This document shows, in pieces, positions 38,101 to 47,455 of a stretch of 64,000 bases of DNA. This DNA comes from Gemmatales bacterium (lineage in GTDB: Bacteria > Planctomycetota > Planctomycetia > Gemmatales > HRBIN36): positions 62,001 to 126,000 of the forward strand of contig JANXCQ010000002.1 of assembly GCA_025060195.1 (NCBI GenBank). The letters are read 5' to 3'. Within the stretch, counting starts at the first letter, position 1; each line of letters begins with the position of its first letter. The translations under genes were made by a program, and so were the position numbers. The notes beneath the pieces are model-generated. The model saw only the letters and a list, made by a program, of their open reading frames with translations. It was not told the origin of the DNA and ran no database searches.

Positions 38101-38446
38101 ACAGGGCGTTCAACGCGGTGTCCGAAACCCGAATAGCAAGCATAGAAGGTACGTAGTCGGGCGGAAGTTCGTCGCTAAAAAAGCTCCAACCCATCACGCT
38201 TTCTAATATCCAGCCTACTTGAATACCTTGGGTCTTACACTGAGAAACGAATTCACGCCAGGCAGGATGTTCCGGCTGCTCCCGAGCCGGCGCGTATTTC
38301 TCGCTAATAAGGGTAAGGCTTAGTAAGCCTGTCAACACCGCAAGCCAGCATGTTGGAGCACAAATTATACGACGCTCCATAGCATGCAGTACGCATACTC
38401 CCAGACGCCTCGAAACCGCTCTGGCAAGTGCATTCATTCTGCGCAT
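35171..38446 (-). CDS. Giant secreted leucine-rich-repeat protein
   Basis: 1091 residues. After an N-terminal signal/anchor (TCWLAVLTGLLSLTLISEKY at about 32-51), a domain of some 110 residues leads into roughly 40 leucine-rich repeats of 23-25 residues with the consensus LxxLxxLxLxxTxITDxGLxxL (for example LRSLDLKDTRVQGKCLAALG), the cysteine-containing/bacterial GALA-like class. They run to the C-terminus without a capping domain that I recognise. AAGGAGG lies seven bases before ATG 38446. Base composition is visibly more A+T-rich than the neighbouring YXWXGXW gene. Likely a surface or periplasmic interaction protein; a host-type function cannot be inferred. Confidence 0.88.
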   Translation of the reverse strand: MRRMNALARAVSRRLGVCVLHAMERRIICAPTCWLAVLTGLLSLTLISEKYAPAREQPEHPAWREFVSQCKTQGIQVGWILESVMGWSFFSDELPPDYVPSMLAIRVSDTALNALSKLPAPPVPIALFITEAKLEKHHFERFPHWPTLQAVSLASTTFDSEAFLTWVSKTKIRQLSLLHCAIPDDFVGRLSSLPSLESLDLSGMVLSDRGLADLAKLSGLKRLGLGGTRMNDAGLRSLRELKFLESLNLYFTGVGNEALGHVGNLKHLRRLNLGGAKISDSGLAQLSELKNLEALDLSATAITDRGLESLPPLPHLRRLNLSKTCASDKGVETILRHSSPQRILLDDTNVTGTCLQAIPNPERARYLGLSYTLISDATLSVLRRFNNLESLALNGNRIIDKGLEQLACLTQLRSLNLRATPIDGQGFRSFGGWNRLEELSLADTNVTGDNIRYLLQFRGLKSLDLSSTVIHDKALETLGQLEHLEHLDLSDTPVGDAGVKHLAQCRRLRSLDLKDTRVQGKCLAALGSLAALESLQLGNTQVEDEALAALAQCPSLRFLGLAGTKISDRGLVHIGKLTKLEGLDLSHTNVTDAGLVHLAECRQLKMLSLIDTAITGVTLDRLAKLALTRLYLDDTSLNDPGLEKLSMLRSLESLSLQNTRITDEGTKHVAALQSLGHLNLSDTPISDKALAYIGKCKALRSLIMRNTQVTGAGLKELGQLKELWDLDLSGTQLRDEGIKCLAALSNLQYLYVYNTQITDAALEVIGTLRDLRFLDLSDCDITDKGLAYLSGLRCLISLRLCNTKITGIGLKALSKMRGLENLDLRGTFVTDEGLAVLAGMNLVDLRLPEQAETDTGLINLLAAISPPKRLFLRRYNLTRQGLQRLGQQIQLRELRLDGVAVRDEDLACLSSLSNLRQLSLRNTAITDAGLEKLLALRQLTELDLEGTFVTDQGVARLARFTSLRSLNLSNLPIFGTTLSELKGLSHLHALYLSGTQINDDTIEQILSSESLRTLGLESTFISDAGVVKLAQMKNLEELNLSRTNVSDSSVAALGKMKQLRSLYLYETKMSRNSMEILRQMLPQCRIAGSED

Positions 38447-38777
38447 GACTTGGCCTCCTTGAGAGTTGAAATAAGAAGATCGGAGACCCCTTTATTAGCT
38501 TACTCAGGTGGTCTCCAGAAACAAGTCATTTTCCGAGGGAGCTGATACCTTTTTGACATTTGCAACCTGGACTGGCATCTCGTTCTGGTGGCGTGCCATC
38601 CCAGCAACGTACTTTGCAGTGAGGTGGAATGGATCTCTTGCTTCCGTACAATAGTGTCCACTTTCTGGCAGCGCTAGGGCATGCTCTTAGTGCGGACACC
38701 TGCGAACTGAGCGTCACCAAGCCCGCTAACGGAGAACTTGATGCGGCGATCTATTCCCACCTGCGGAGGAAAATAAC
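38447..38777. other. Divergent intergenic region between LRR gene and ald
   Basis: These 331 bases separate two divergent genes and should hold both promoters. The only clear structure is a 7-bp inverted repeat GGAGACC (38482-38488) and GGTCTCC (38510-38516) with 21 bases between, which could be a binding site or hairpin. A TTGACA occurs near 38552 without a convincing -10. No gene seen. Confidence 0.5.
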
Positions 38778-39884
38778 ATGCTCGTTGGGGTGCTCAAAGA
38801 GATTAAGGCGGATGAATATCGAGTGGCGATGTTACCTGTGGGAGTCGAGGAATTAGTGCGAGCAGGACATAAAGTGTTAATCCAGGCAGGTGCGGGACTC
38901 GGTTCGGGGATTAGTGATAGTCAATATGCCCAACATGGTGCGGAAATTGTCGATCGGCCCGAAGAGATTTGGCGCCGCGCTGACTTGATTGTGAAAGTCA
39001 AGGAACCGCTCCCCAGCGAATGGCCTTGGATTAGACCGGGCCAGATGATTTTCTGTTATTTTCACTTTGCTGCCGATGAACCGCTGCTTCACGCTATTTT
39101 ACAATCGGGAGCTACCGCCATTGCTTATGAGACGATTCAAGATCAACATGGTCGCTTGCCGTTACTGACGCCGATGAGTGAAGTGGCGGGACGCATGAGT
39201 ATTCAGGAGGGTGCGAAATACTTAGAACGGCCTTATGAGGGACGAGGCATTTTATTAGGTGGGGTGCCAGGTGTATTGCCTGCGCACGTACTAATTTTGG
39301 GCGGGGGCGTGGTTGGTTCGAACGCGGCGAAGGTAGCGGCCGGTCTGGGAGCTAACGTCACCATTATGGATATTAACTTAGATCGTCTTCGGTACTTGGA
39401 TGACGTGATGCCTAAAAATGTGACTACGCTATATAGTGATCGGCACACGTTATTAGAGACGTTGCCGTTGGCAGATTTGGTGATCGGTGCGGTGCTGAGG
39501 CCTGGTGCGCGGGCGCCTGTGCTCATCCGGCGGGAGGATTTGAAATTGATGAAATCGGGCGCGGTGATTGTGGACGTGGCTATCGATCAAGGGGGGTGCA
39601 CGGAAACTTCACGTCCGACGACTCATAGTCAACCGATTTATATCGTGGACGAAATTGTGCATTATTGCGTAACTAATATGCCGGGGGCCGTGGGCCGGAC
39701 CAGCAGTTATGCTTTATGTAACGTAACCCTACCCTATGTCCTGCAATTGGCTAATAAAGGTTTAGAAAAAGCGGTGAAAGAGAATTTGGCCTTGCGGGCT
39801 GGGGTGAACGTTTACCGCGGGCGTGTGACTAATGAGGCGGTTGCTAGTACTTATGGCCTGGAATACGCCCCCCTTCCGTTTTGA
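38778..39884 (+). CDS. ald: Alanine dehydrogenase
   Basis: Converts L-alanine and NAD to pyruvate, ammonia and NADH, linking amino acid use to carbon metabolism. 368 residues, normal for the family. N-terminal domain starts MLVGVLKEIKADEYRVAM, with substrate-binding Lys and the catalytic His in KVKEPLPSEW and YFHFAADEPL near 95. The NAD-binding Rossmann motif is ILGGGVVGSNAAKVAAGLGA at about 171-190, and DVAIDQGGCTETSRPT near 268 is a family signature. GGAGGAAAA precedes the ATG. It stands alone. Confidence 0.96.
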   Translation: MLVGVLKEIKADEYRVAMLPVGVEELVRAGHKVLIQAGAGLGSGISDSQYAQHGAEIVDRPEEIWRRADLIVKVKEPLPSEWPWIRPGQMIFCYFHFAADEPLLHAILQSGATAIAYETIQDQHGRLPLLTPMSEVAGRMSIQEGAKYLERPYEGRGILLGGVPGVLPAHVLILGGGVVGSNAAKVAAGLGANVTIMDINLDRLRYLDDVMPKNVTTLYSDRHTLLETLPLADLVIGAVLRPGARAPVLIRREDLKLMKSGAVIVDVAIDQGGCTETSRPTTHSQPIYIVDEIVHYCVTNMPGAVGRTSSYALCNVTLPYVLQLANKGLEKAVKENLALRAGVNVYRGRVTNEAVASTYGLEYAPLPF

Positions 39885-39995
39885 AATATTTAGATGGAAG
39901 CATGAGCCGGCTTATGAAATGAGAAGTATAAATATGGCAATGCCCTAATGAGTTGTCATTAGTTATATATGTAGCAATTTGGAGGCTTTCTAAGA

Positions 39996-40721
39996 CTAAC
40001 GATCGGGCTTAGTGGCGGGATTGAGGAATTGGGCCCAAGATTTAGGTAGGCAGTCGCGAAGGCGGGCCCAGGCGTGGCGAGGTACGACAACTCGGTCATA
40101 AGGCTGGATATAGATGTTTTGTCGGCGGTCTTTTTCAAGGATTAGGGTGACTAAGTTGACATGGAGAATTTCCTCTTCTCCTTGTCGGCCGAAGGGGCGA
40201 TGCACACGGATGGCGCTCGGGTCTGCATCGGGGGTCAGTCCGCCGATGCGTTGGATCAGTTGCACGATGGTTTCCGGCCCTTGATAGGGCACGGCGCGTG
40301 GCCCGCCTTGCACCTCACCCAGAAGATAAACATGCTGGCTGTCGTATTGGTGCACCTGGACGAGGACTGAGCCGACCGCATCGCCGTAAGCTTCGCGGAG
40401 CAATGTCGCGATTTCGTCGGGCGTGCGGCCACTCACAGGAAAAGCGCCTAGCTTCGGCAAGACAATGCAGCCGTGAGGCAATACTCGGTAGGTGCCATTC
40501 CAATCGGGACATTGGCGGAAACGTAGTGCTAACACGTCGCCGGGGCCTACGCGGTAATCGGTGGGATGTTCTCCGAAGGGAGGGCCAATGTCCTCGCCGC
40601 GAGACAGCGCCGTGTGGACGCGGGTATAATCCGATGTTGCGCAGCCGACGGCCAGCAGTAGCGCGCAGACTAGCCATGCGTGTCGCGAACAACGGACGCT
40701 CGACTCGATACAATTCGCCAT
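39996..40721 (-). CDS. Wza-type polysaccharide export lipoprotein
   Basis: 241 residues with a lipoprotein signal peptide whose lipobox is LAVGC (Cys29). It contains a polysaccharide export domain at about 55-130 (DYRVGPGDVLALRFRQCPDWNG, DEIATLLREAYG) and an SLBB domain (VYLLGEVQGGPRAVPYQGPETIVQLIQRIGG, quoted in parts). Wza proteins form the outer membrane channel for capsule or exopolysaccharide. Members are typically 350 or more residues; this one is short and lacks a second SLBB and the C-terminal helix. No other capsule genes are adjacent. The upstream frame is open to 41177 but overlaps the divergent sucC start and lacks similarity. Confidence 0.8.
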   Translation of the reverse strand: MANCIESSVRCSRHAWLVCALLLAVGCATSDYTRVHTALSRGEDIGPPFGEHPTDYRVGPGDVLALRFRQCPDWNGTYRVLPHGCIVLPKLGAFPVSGRTPDEIATLLREAYGDAVGSVLVQVHQYDSQHVYLLGEVQGGPRAVPYQGPETIVQLIQRIGGLTPDADPSAIRVHRPFGRQGEEEILHVNLVTLILEKDRRQNIYIQPYDRVVVPRHAWARLRDCLPKSWAQFLNPATKPDR

Positions 40722-40895
40722 ATCGTTATTATCGGCAAAAGCGTTATCTTGCTTGACGCTACCTCGGGCGAGTCGCACAATTGTTTCCAAGTTTCGCGTA
40801 GCCGATCGCTGCCCAGGTGAGCTGGAATGCCTTGGAACAAGGCTGCTCGCGCAGGGCCGGCTTTTGGGCTGGTAACTCGGCCTTGGGGAAAATCC

Positions 40896-42128
40896 ATGAA
40901 AATCCATGAATACCAGGCGAAGGAACTTTTGGCACAGGCTGGTGCTCCAGTGGTACCGGGGATAGTGGCGTCGAACGTGGAGGAAGCGGTATCGGCGTTC
41001 GACCGTTTGGGGGGCCATAGGGCGGTGCTGAAGGCCCAGATTCATGCGGGCGGGCGTGGTAAGGGACGGTTTGCCGGCAGCGATAGGCCTTATGGTGGCG
41101 TGCAGCTTGTGCAGAGTCGCGAGGAATGTCGGGATGTGGCGGCGACAATGTTTCGCTATCCCTTGGTAACGCGGCAAACGGGACCTGCAGGTCAGCCCGT
41201 GCGGAAGGTTTTAGTGCAAGAAGCGGTAGATATAGCGCGAGAAGTTTATCTAGGCGCGGTTGTCGATCGCGGTCGGGGTTGTCCCGTCTTGATGGCTTGT
41301 GCCGAGGGCGGCGTAGAAATTGAAGAGGTGGCGGCGCGAAGTCCGGAGAGCATTTTGCGCGTGCCCTTCTGGCCGGATCAAGGATTACCGTTGTTCCAAG
41401 CGCGGCGTTTGGCGTTTGAACTTGGTTTTTTGGGCGAGCAGGTGAGCCAGGCGGAGCAATTGATCCGTGCCTTGGCGCGGCTGTTTATCGAGAAGGATTG
41501 CAGTTTGGCAGAAATCAATCCCGTGGTAGTAACTACAGATGGTCGCGTGCTTGCCCTGGATGCGAAGGTGAATTTTGACGATAATGCGTTATTCCGCCAT
41601 CCGGAGATCGAAGCGTTGCGCGATGTCGGGGAGGAGGATCCTCGCGAATGGCGGGCTAAGCAGGCGGGGCTGAGTTACGTGAGCATGACGGGTAACATCG
41701 GCTGCTTGGTCAATGGAGCCGGGTTGGCTATGGCTACGATGGACATTATCAAATTGCACGGAGGCGAACCGGCGAATTTCTTAGATGTCGGTGGCGGGGC
41801 GAGTCAGGAACAGGTGACGGAAGGTTTCCGAATTTTACTGAGCGATCCCAATGTGCGGGCGGTGTTGGTCAATATTTTCGGCGGGATTATGAAGTGCGAT
41901 GTGATCGCTGCGGCGATAATCGCGGCGGCCAAGGAAGTTGGTTTTCGCGTGCCTTTAGTGGTTCGCTTGGAAGGGACTAATGTCGAATTGGGTCGAAAGC
42001 TGTTGGCCGAGAGTGGATTGAACATCATTCCTGCGACGGATTTGGCTGATGCCGCGCGTAAGGCGGTCGCCGCAGCCAATGCCACACATTCTGAAAGGGC
42101 CGAACTGATCGTGGGCCAGCGTAGCTAA
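40896..42128 (+). CDS. sucC: Succinyl-CoA synthetase beta subunit
   Basis: TCA cycle ligase, interconverting succinyl-CoA and succinate with substrate-level phosphorylation. 410 residues from ATG 40896 ([16 protein letters not shown], the classic opening), about 20 longer than E. coli SucC. ATP-grasp domain includes [15 protein letters not shown] near 45-60 and [15 protein letters not shown] near 205. The C-terminal CoA-ligase domain has [18 protein letters not shown] and [18 protein letters not shown] lies just before the ATG. It precedes sucD by 28 bases. Confidence 0.95.
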   Translation: MKIHEYQAKELLAQAGAPVVPGIVASNVEEAVSAFDRLGGHRAVLKAQIHAGGRGKGRFAGSDRPYGGVQLVQSREECRDVAATMFRYPLVTRQTGPAGQPVRKVLVQEAVDIAREVYLGAVVDRGRGCPVLMACAEGGVEIEEVAARSPESILRVPFWPDQGLPLFQARRLAFELGFLGEQVSQAEQLIRALARLFIEKDCSLAEINPVVVTTDGRVLALDAKVNFDDNALFRHPEIEALRDVGEEDPREWRAKQAGLSYVSMTGNIGCLVNGAGLAMATMDIIKLHGGEPANFLDVGGGASQEQVTEGFRILLSDPNVRAVLVNIFGGIMKCDVIAAAIIAAAKEVGFRVPLVVRLEGTNVELGRKLLAESGLNIIPATDLADAARKAVAAANATHSERAELIVGQRS

Positions 42129-42156
42129 CGCTGCCAGCGAAGCGATGAGGTGAGCC

Positions 42157-43035
42157 ATGGGCATCTTAGTTGACAGACATACGCGAGTGATCACCCAAGG
42201 CATGGGCAAGGCGGGCCTGTTTCATTCGCAGCAGTGTCGCGATTACGGTACGCAGCTCGTCGGCGGGGTTACGCCGGGCAAAGGCGGCACCATGAAGGAC
42301 GGCTTCCCGATTTTCCATACGGTTCACGAGGCGGTGCGAAAAACCGGGGCCGATGCCAGCATGGTCTTTGTGCCACCGGCCGCAGCTGCGGATGCCATTC
42401 TCGAGGCTGCGGACGCCGGCATTCGACTGATCGTCGCGATCACCGAGGGCATTCCTGTTTTAGATATGGTACGGGTTGTGGAACATTTACGTCAGCGGCC
42501 TGAAGTGCGGTTGGTGGGGCCGAACTGTCCTGGCGTGATCACGCCCGGGGAGTGCAAAATTGGCATCATGCCGGGTTACATTCACCGTCCGGGAAATGTC
42601 GGTATCGTCAGCCGTAGCGGCACACTGACGTACGAAGCGGTTTGGCAACTTACGCAGTTAGGGCTGGGTCAATCCACGTGCGTCGGTCTGGGCGGCGATC
42701 CCGTCAACGGCACCAGCTTTATTGACGTGCTTCGCATGTTTCAGAACGATCCGCAGACCGAGGCCATTGTGCTCATCGGGGAAATCGGGGGCAGTCAAGA
42801 GGAGGAAGCAGCAGCTTTCATTCGTGAGTATGTTACCAAGCCCGTGGTGGCATTTATTGCAGGCCGAACGGCACCCCCGGGGAAACGCATGGGCCACGCA
42901 GGCGCCATCATTTCGGGAGGCACGGGAACCGCCGCCAGTAAAATCGCCTCTCTCCAGGCCGCGGGCGTCGTCATTGCCGAAAGCCCCGCCGACATTGGCA
43001 AGACCGTCCAACGCGTTCTTCAGGAGCGGCGATAA
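42157..43035 (+). CDS. sucD: Succinyl-CoA synthetase alpha subunit
   Basis: 292 residues, normal length. The CoA-binding Rossmann domain starts [17 protein letters not shown], and the phosphohistidine loop is [12 protein letters not shown] near 246-257 (His247 is the residue phosphorylated during catalysis). [20 protein letters not shown] is the family signature. GATGAGGTG precedes the ATG. Pairs with SucC; scpA starts 11 bases after its stop, so the three genes may be co-transcribed. Confidence 0.96.
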   Translation: MGILVDRHTRVITQGMGKAGLFHSQQCRDYGTQLVGGVTPGKGGTMKDGFPIFHTVHEAVRKTGADASMVFVPPAAAADAILEAADAGIRLIVAITEGIPVLDMVRVVEHLRQRPEVRLVGPNCPGVITPGECKIGIMPGYIHRPGNVGIVSRSGTLTYEAVWQLTQLGLGQSTCVGLGGDPVNGTSFIDVLRMFQNDPQTEAIVLIGEIGGSQEEEAAAFIREYVTKPVVAFIAGRTAPPGKRMGHAGAIISGGTGTAASKIASLQAAGVVIAESPADIGKTVQRVLQERR

Positions 43036-43046
43036 AATCTTGCGAC

Positions 43047-43790
43047 ATGGACTACACGGTAGATCTGGAAATTTTCCGGGGCCCGCTCGATTTGCTCCTT
43101 TATCTCGTCGAACGCAACGAGGTGGATATTTTCGATATTCCCATAGCTCGCATTACCGAGCAATATTTGCGTTACTTAGAAGTGTTGCACATCATTGACC
43201 CTGAGCGCGTCGGAGAATTCGTGGTCCTGGCCAGCACGTTGATGGAAATTAAGAGCCGTATGCTGTTGCCCCACGATTCTCCCGAAGGTGCGGTTGAGGA
43301 GGATCCCCGTCTGGGCCTGGTGCGCCAGCTGGTGGAATATCGCAAATACAAGGAAGCGGCCCAACTTCTTGAAGAACTGGCCCATCGACAAGCGGCACGT
43401 TTTGCCCGACGAGTATGCGAGAAACCATCGCGCCCCAGCGATCCCTCGCAGGAAGCTATTCGCCCAGTGGAAATCTGGGACTTAGTGAGTGCGTTTTGTC
43501 GCTTATTGCGGGAAACCCTGGCCTTGCAACCGCAGCGGATCGTGTACGATGAAACACCCACGCAGGTATTCATCGCCCGCATTCTCGAACGCTTAGCTCA
43601 AACGCCGCGCCTATCTTTCCGCGACATTTTCGAGCCTCCCTACACCCGTGGCCGATTAGTCGGCTTTTTCCTGGCACTTCTCGAACTCCTGAAAATGCGC
43701 CAGGTTCTCGCCGAACAAGAAAGACCCTTCGGCGAAATCTGGCTGTGGCGTGCCCAGCAGCCCGATTCCGTTCAGAATAACGTGAATTGA
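43047..43790 (+). CDS. scpA: Segregation and condensation protein A (ScpA)
   Basis: 247 residues, the kleisin subunit of the Smc-ScpAB condensin that compacts and segregates the chromosome. N-terminal signature YTVDLEIFRGPLDLLLYLVE and DIPIARITEQYL; the middle is acidic and variable; the C-terminus (LSFRDIFEPPYTRGRLVGFFLALLELLKM, shown in parts) forms the winged helix that contacts Smc. No scpB or smc is in this window. Ends 56 bases before the small membrane protein gene. Confidence 0.92.
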   Translation: MDYTVDLEIFRGPLDLLLYLVERNEVDIFDIPIARITEQYLRYLEVLHIIDPERVGEFVVLASTLMEIKSRMLLPHDSPEGAVEEDPRLGLVRQLVEYRKYKEAAQLLEELAHRQAARFARRVCEKPSRPSDPSQEAIRPVEIWDLVSAFCRLLRETLALQPQRIVYDETPTQVFIARILERLAQTPRLSFRDIFEPPYTRGRLVGFFLALLELLKMRQVLAEQERPFGEIWLWRAQQPDSVQNNVN

Positions 43791-43846
43791 GTGAATCCCG
43801 ACCTCGTAGCGAAACTAATTTCGGTTTGCTATAATCGCCAGTAAGT

Positions 43847-44329
43847 ATGGCCGAGATCCTCGCCCCATTGCACGCTCTGGTGTTCTGCGCCGTACAAGAC
43901 GCGGCTCAAGCGCCGCAAACGGGAACCGCCCAGCAATTGCTCTGGCTCTGGATTATTCTGGGCGGCGCCGTCTTGGTCTTTGCCGTGATCATTTCGATCG
44001 CCAGAACTTGGTACCAACGCATGCAGGAGCAAAAGGAAATCGAGCGTGAGCTGCTCACCGAATTCCAAGAGGCCGTCGAGCGCGGCGAAATGAGCCCCGA
44101 GGAATTCGCCCGCGTACGGCGGTTGCTCGTAGGTCGCATGACCAGAGACGCCACCGCCGCTCCGCAACCCCCATCAGCGCTTCAGCAAAAATTACCCGAG
44201 GAAGAATTACCCCTGTTAGAGCAGGATACTTCTGCGTCTCCCGCCCCTGAATCGAACCCGGCGCCACCGACTTCCGAATACAAAAGCGATACCGATTCGT
44301 CCTCGCCTGAAACTTCAGCCCACCCCTGA
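43847..44329 (+). CDS. Small SHOCT-like membrane protein
   Basis: 160 residues: one transmembrane helix at about 31-52 ([20 protein letters not shown]), a charged helix, then [23 protein letters not shown] at about 68-90, the short helical pattern of SHOCT-type domains, and a Pro/Ser/Glu-rich disordered tail. Similar small proteins are common and their role is unclear (oligomerisation has been proposed). Lies between scpA and clpX on the same strand. Confidence 0.6.
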   Translation: MAEILAPLHALVFCAVQDAAQAPQTGTAQQLLWLWIILGGAVLVFAVIISIARTWYQRMQEQKEIERELLTEFQEAVERGEMSPEEFARVRRLLVGRMTRDATAAPQPPSALQQKLPEEELPLLEQDTSASPAPESNPAPPTSEYKSDTDSSSPETSAHP

Positions 44330-44475
44330 AACTTACTTGCACCCCGCTGATTTTCGCTGTAGAATCGAGTGAAACTCTCGAGCCAGTAAAGCCTTCCCTT
44401 CTATTTGAGTCATATTGTCGCAATTCCTCGGGCCGGGACCGAGAATCGAACGCCATGAGGGATGAAGGAGAATTC

Positions 44476-45771
44476 ATGTCGGGCCGGGACGCAGGCAATG
44501 GCGGGCGGCGTAACGCGGGCGGGCCACGCCACCGCAACGCCTTTTGTTCGTTTTGCCGAAAAAGTTACCGCGACGTCGGCCCCCTGGTCGAAGGCCCAGG
44601 CGACGTGTTTATCTGTGGCGAGTGCGTTGACTTGTGCCAAGCCATCATCGAAAAGGAAAAACGACGCCGCGGACAAACCCGCGACCTCACCCGCAACATC
44701 CCCACGCCTCGACAAATCAAGCAAAAGTTGGACGAATACGTTATCGGCCAAGAGTACGCTAAAAAAGTTCTCTCCGTCGCCGTGCACAATCACTATAAAC
44801 GCATCAACCTCTACGAAATGGGCGGCCATACCGACGTCGAGTTGGATAAAAGTAACATCCTCCTCATTGGCCCTACGGGTAGCGGGAAGACCCTTCTCGC
44901 CCGCACCCTGGCCCGTATCCTCGACGTTCCCTTCGCCATCGGCGATGCCACGACACTGACCGAAGCGGGCTATGTCGGCGAAGACGTTGAAAACTTACTC
45001 CTCAAACTTCTCCACGCGGCCGATTTTGACATCGAAGCAGCCCAACGCGGCATCGTTTATATTGACGAAATCGACAAAATCGCCAAGACCCATCACAACA
45101 TTAGTATTACACGCGACGTGTCCGGCGAGGGCGTGCAGCAAGCCCTTCTCAAAATGCTCGAAGGAACTATCAGCAACGTTCCTCCTCAGGGCGGTCGCAA
45201 GCACCCGGAACAGCAGTATATCCAAGTGGACACCACTCATATCCTGTTCATCTGCGGCGGCACGTTTGTCGGCCTGGAAAATATCATCGCCCGACGTATC
45301 GGCAAGAAAACCATTGGCTTCGGCTCCGACCCCCTCGCCCGCGAACATAGTCTGGGCGAACTCCTCTCCAAAGTCACCAGCGACGACCTTATCGAATTCG
45401 GCATGATTCCCGAATTTGTTGGACGCCTACCCATTATCGCACCCCTCGAACCACTCGACCACCAGGCCCTGGTACGCATCCTTACCGAACCTAAGAATGC
45501 CCTGATCCGCCAGTATCAAAAATTCTTCGAAATGGAAGGCGCGGAGTTAGTTTTCACTGAAGGCGCCCTACACGAAATCGCCCGCCGCGCGAAAGAAAAA
45601 GACACCGGGGCTCGTGGCCTGCGAGCCATCGTCGACGAACTTATGATGGACATTATGTTCCACCTCCCCGACTTAGAACATAAAGGCCGCTTCGTTGTTA
45701 CGGAGAAAGTCGTTCGCGGCGAAGAACCTTTATTCGACAAGAGCCTTCTCGCCCAACGCAAAACGGCTTAG
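44476..45771 (+). CDS. clpX: ATP-dependent Clp protease ATP-binding subunit ClpX
   Basis: 431 residues. ClpX unfolds tagged or native substrates and feeds them to ClpP. N-terminal zinc-binding domain CSFCRK...CGECVDLC, Walker A GPTGSGKT near 135, the GYVGED pore-1 loop, the RKH-type loop (GGRKHPEQ), and KKTIGFGSD, carrying the IGF loop that docks in ClpP. All are intact, so this ClpX can engage the ClpP proteins encoded at 55194-56567. ATG 44476 has GAAGGAG a few bases upstream and is preferred to 44455. Confidence 0.97.
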   Translation: MSGRDAGNGGRRNAGGPRHRNAFCSFCRKSYRDVGPLVEGPGDVFICGECVDLCQAIIEKEKRRRGQTRDLTRNIPTPRQIKQKLDEYVIGQEYAKKVLSVAVHNHYKRINLYEMGGHTDVELDKSNILLIGPTGSGKTLLARTLARILDVPFAIGDATTLTEAGYVGEDVENLLLKLLHAADFDIEAAQRGIVYIDEIDKIAKTHHNISITRDVSGEGVQQALLKMLEGTISNVPPQGGRKHPEQQYIQVDTTHILFICGGTFVGLENIIARRIGKKTIGFGSDPLAREHSLGELLSKVTSDDLIEFGMIPEFVGRLPIIAPLEPLDHQALVRILTEPKNALIRQYQKFFEMEGAELVFTEGALHEIARRAKEKDTGARGLRAIVDELMMDIMFHLPDLEHKGRFVVTEKVVRGEEPLFDKSLLAQRKTA

Positions 45772-45935
45772 TTTCCGCTAAAATTCGATATATTATCCCC
45801 TCTTTACTTCTCGTTAGCAATGGCAACCTGCGGTTACGATTGCCCAGACCTTTGCTAACTTCCTAAAACTGCCAATACTATTCCGCAGGTCTTATCAGGA
45901 ACGTACTAAATCCCCTGTTCCGCATTATTTCTGAT

Positions 45936-47450
45936 CTAAGGGCCCACCGTGCCTGAAAACGCTCGCGCCACCGTCCCCCACCATAAACCCGGCACGAAAA
46001 ATAACACCAACGTCGCCACCGTGCCAATCCCACACGCTAGCCACGCAGGAATATCTACCGCGCGATCGTAAGACCTGACCGGCTGTCGCAAATACATCAC
46101 CCCGATAACTCGCAAATAGTACCACGCTCCTATCGCCGCATTCACCGCCAGGAACACTGCCAAATAACGCAGCGTCGGTTGCCCCTCCGGAGCATTCCAG
46201 GCAGCCAAGAACAGCAGGACCTTTCCCCAAAAACCCAACGTCGGCGGCAATCCTGTCAAGCTCAACAATCCCACCGCAAGGCACAACGCTAACATAGGTC
46301 GGCTCCGCGCCAGCCCTGATAATTCATCTATATATTCGGCCAACTTCTCCCCCTGACGTACACACAATAACCCTACAAAGACCCCTACACTCATCAGCAC
46401 GTAAGCCCCTAAATAAAACACGAGTGCCTGCTCCCCCGCCACTAACTGCCCCTTGGCGCCCGCGGCCAATCCCACCAGCATATACCCCGTATGCGCTATG
46501 CTCGAATATGCTAACAGTCTATAAATGTTATCCTGTTGTAAGGCACCCAAATTACCTAACAACATACTGGCCCCCGCCAGCACCGATATTGTTAGTAACA
46601 ATAAAGACGACACCTGAATGTTTAGTGCGACCGTAGCCACGGCAGCAGCATAAATCTCCGTAAGCACCTGATAAATAGCCAGGAAGCCGACCACCTTAGG
46701 CATCACCGCTAATAATGCCGCCCCTATCGGATGCGTACCCGCAAACACCTCCGGGGCATAAAAATGGAAAGGCACCGCCGCAAGACGAAACCCTAAGCCT
46801 CCAATCACAAACAAACCGCTCACCAGCACTAATGGGTTGTTCCCCAGATCCTGCAATTGTAACCGGATCTGCAGATAATTGGTACGTCCCACTGCCAGGT
46901 AAAGGAGACTCACCCCGAATAGAAAAATCGCCGAAGAAAAAATGCTCAGCAAAAAGTATTTTATCGTTGCCTCCAAGCCACTCAGATCACGCCGTGAGAT
47001 ATAGAGGACCACATAAGTACTCAAGCTCACAATCTCTAAACCTAAGAATAAACTAACCAAGTCATTAGCAGCAACCACCAAGCCCGCCCCCGCCACCAGA
47101 CTCGTCAAACAAGCAAAATACTCGCCTGCATATGCCGCCGACACTTGTTGCCATGCACTCAAAACTAACAATGACCCCGTGGCATAAACAATACCCCGTC
47201 CTAACCATCTCCACGGATCCGTGATGAACAAACTGGCCGATGGTATGAACTCGTCCTTGGCCAGCCACCCATGCTCCCCCACCCATAACAGCATGCCGCA
47301 CGTGATCGCCCCCAAACTCACGAGAGGCCACACCGTTCGCGGAACCCTGAGCAAACTTCCTACAAACATCGCCGCCGATGCCGACAATAGTGTTAGTTCC
47401 GGTAATATCAGCTTCCATGAATCTATAATAGTACGATAAATCCCATCCAC
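45936..47450 (-). CDS. nuoN: NADH-quinone oxidoreductase subunit N
   Basis: 504 residues with about 14 membrane helices, one of three antiporter-like proton pump subunits of complex I. Family features include SLFLGLEIVSLSTYVVL near 120 with the key glutamate and the lysine-bearing helix ATIKYFLLSIFSSAIFLFG near 160. It begins at GTG 47450, shortly after the nuoM stop, with GAGGAGG inside the end of nuoM; an open extension to 47588 overlaps nuoM and is unlikely. Last gene of nuoJKLMN. Confidence 0.92.
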   Translation of the reverse strand: MDGIYRTIIDSWKLILPELTLLSASAAMFVGSLLRVPRTVWPLVSLGAITCGMLLWVGEHGWLAKDEFIPSASLFITDPWRWLGRGIVYATGSLLVLSAWQQVSAAYAGEYFACLTSLVAGAGLVVAANDLVSLFLGLEIVSLSTYVVLYISRRDLSGLEATIKYFLLSIFSSAIFLFGVSLLYLAVGRTNYLQIRLQLQDLGNNPLVLVSGLFVIGGLGFRLAAVPFHFYAPEVFAGTHPIGAALLAVMPKVVGFLAIYQVLTEIYAAAVATVALNIQVSSLLLLTISVLAGASMLLGNLGALQQDNIYRLLAYSSIAHTGYMLVGLAAGAKGQLVAGEQALVFYLGAYVLMSVGVFVGLLCVRQGEKLAEYIDELSGLARSRPMLALCLAVGLLSLTGLPPTLGFWGKVLLFLAAWNAPEGQPTLRYLAVFLAVNAAIGAWYYLRVIGVMYLRQPVRSYDRAVDIPAWLACGIGTVATLVLFFVPGLWWGTVARAFSGTVGP

Positions 47451-47455
47451 GCTGG

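Noticed and set aside
39901-39916. Inverted repeat CATGAGCCGGCTTATG after ald as a terminator
   Set aside because: The arms meet without a loop and no T-run follows; at most a weak structure.
40722-41177. N-terminal extension of the Wza-type protein
   Set aside because: The open frame overlaps the sucC start on the other strand, and the lipoprotein signal begins at 40721.
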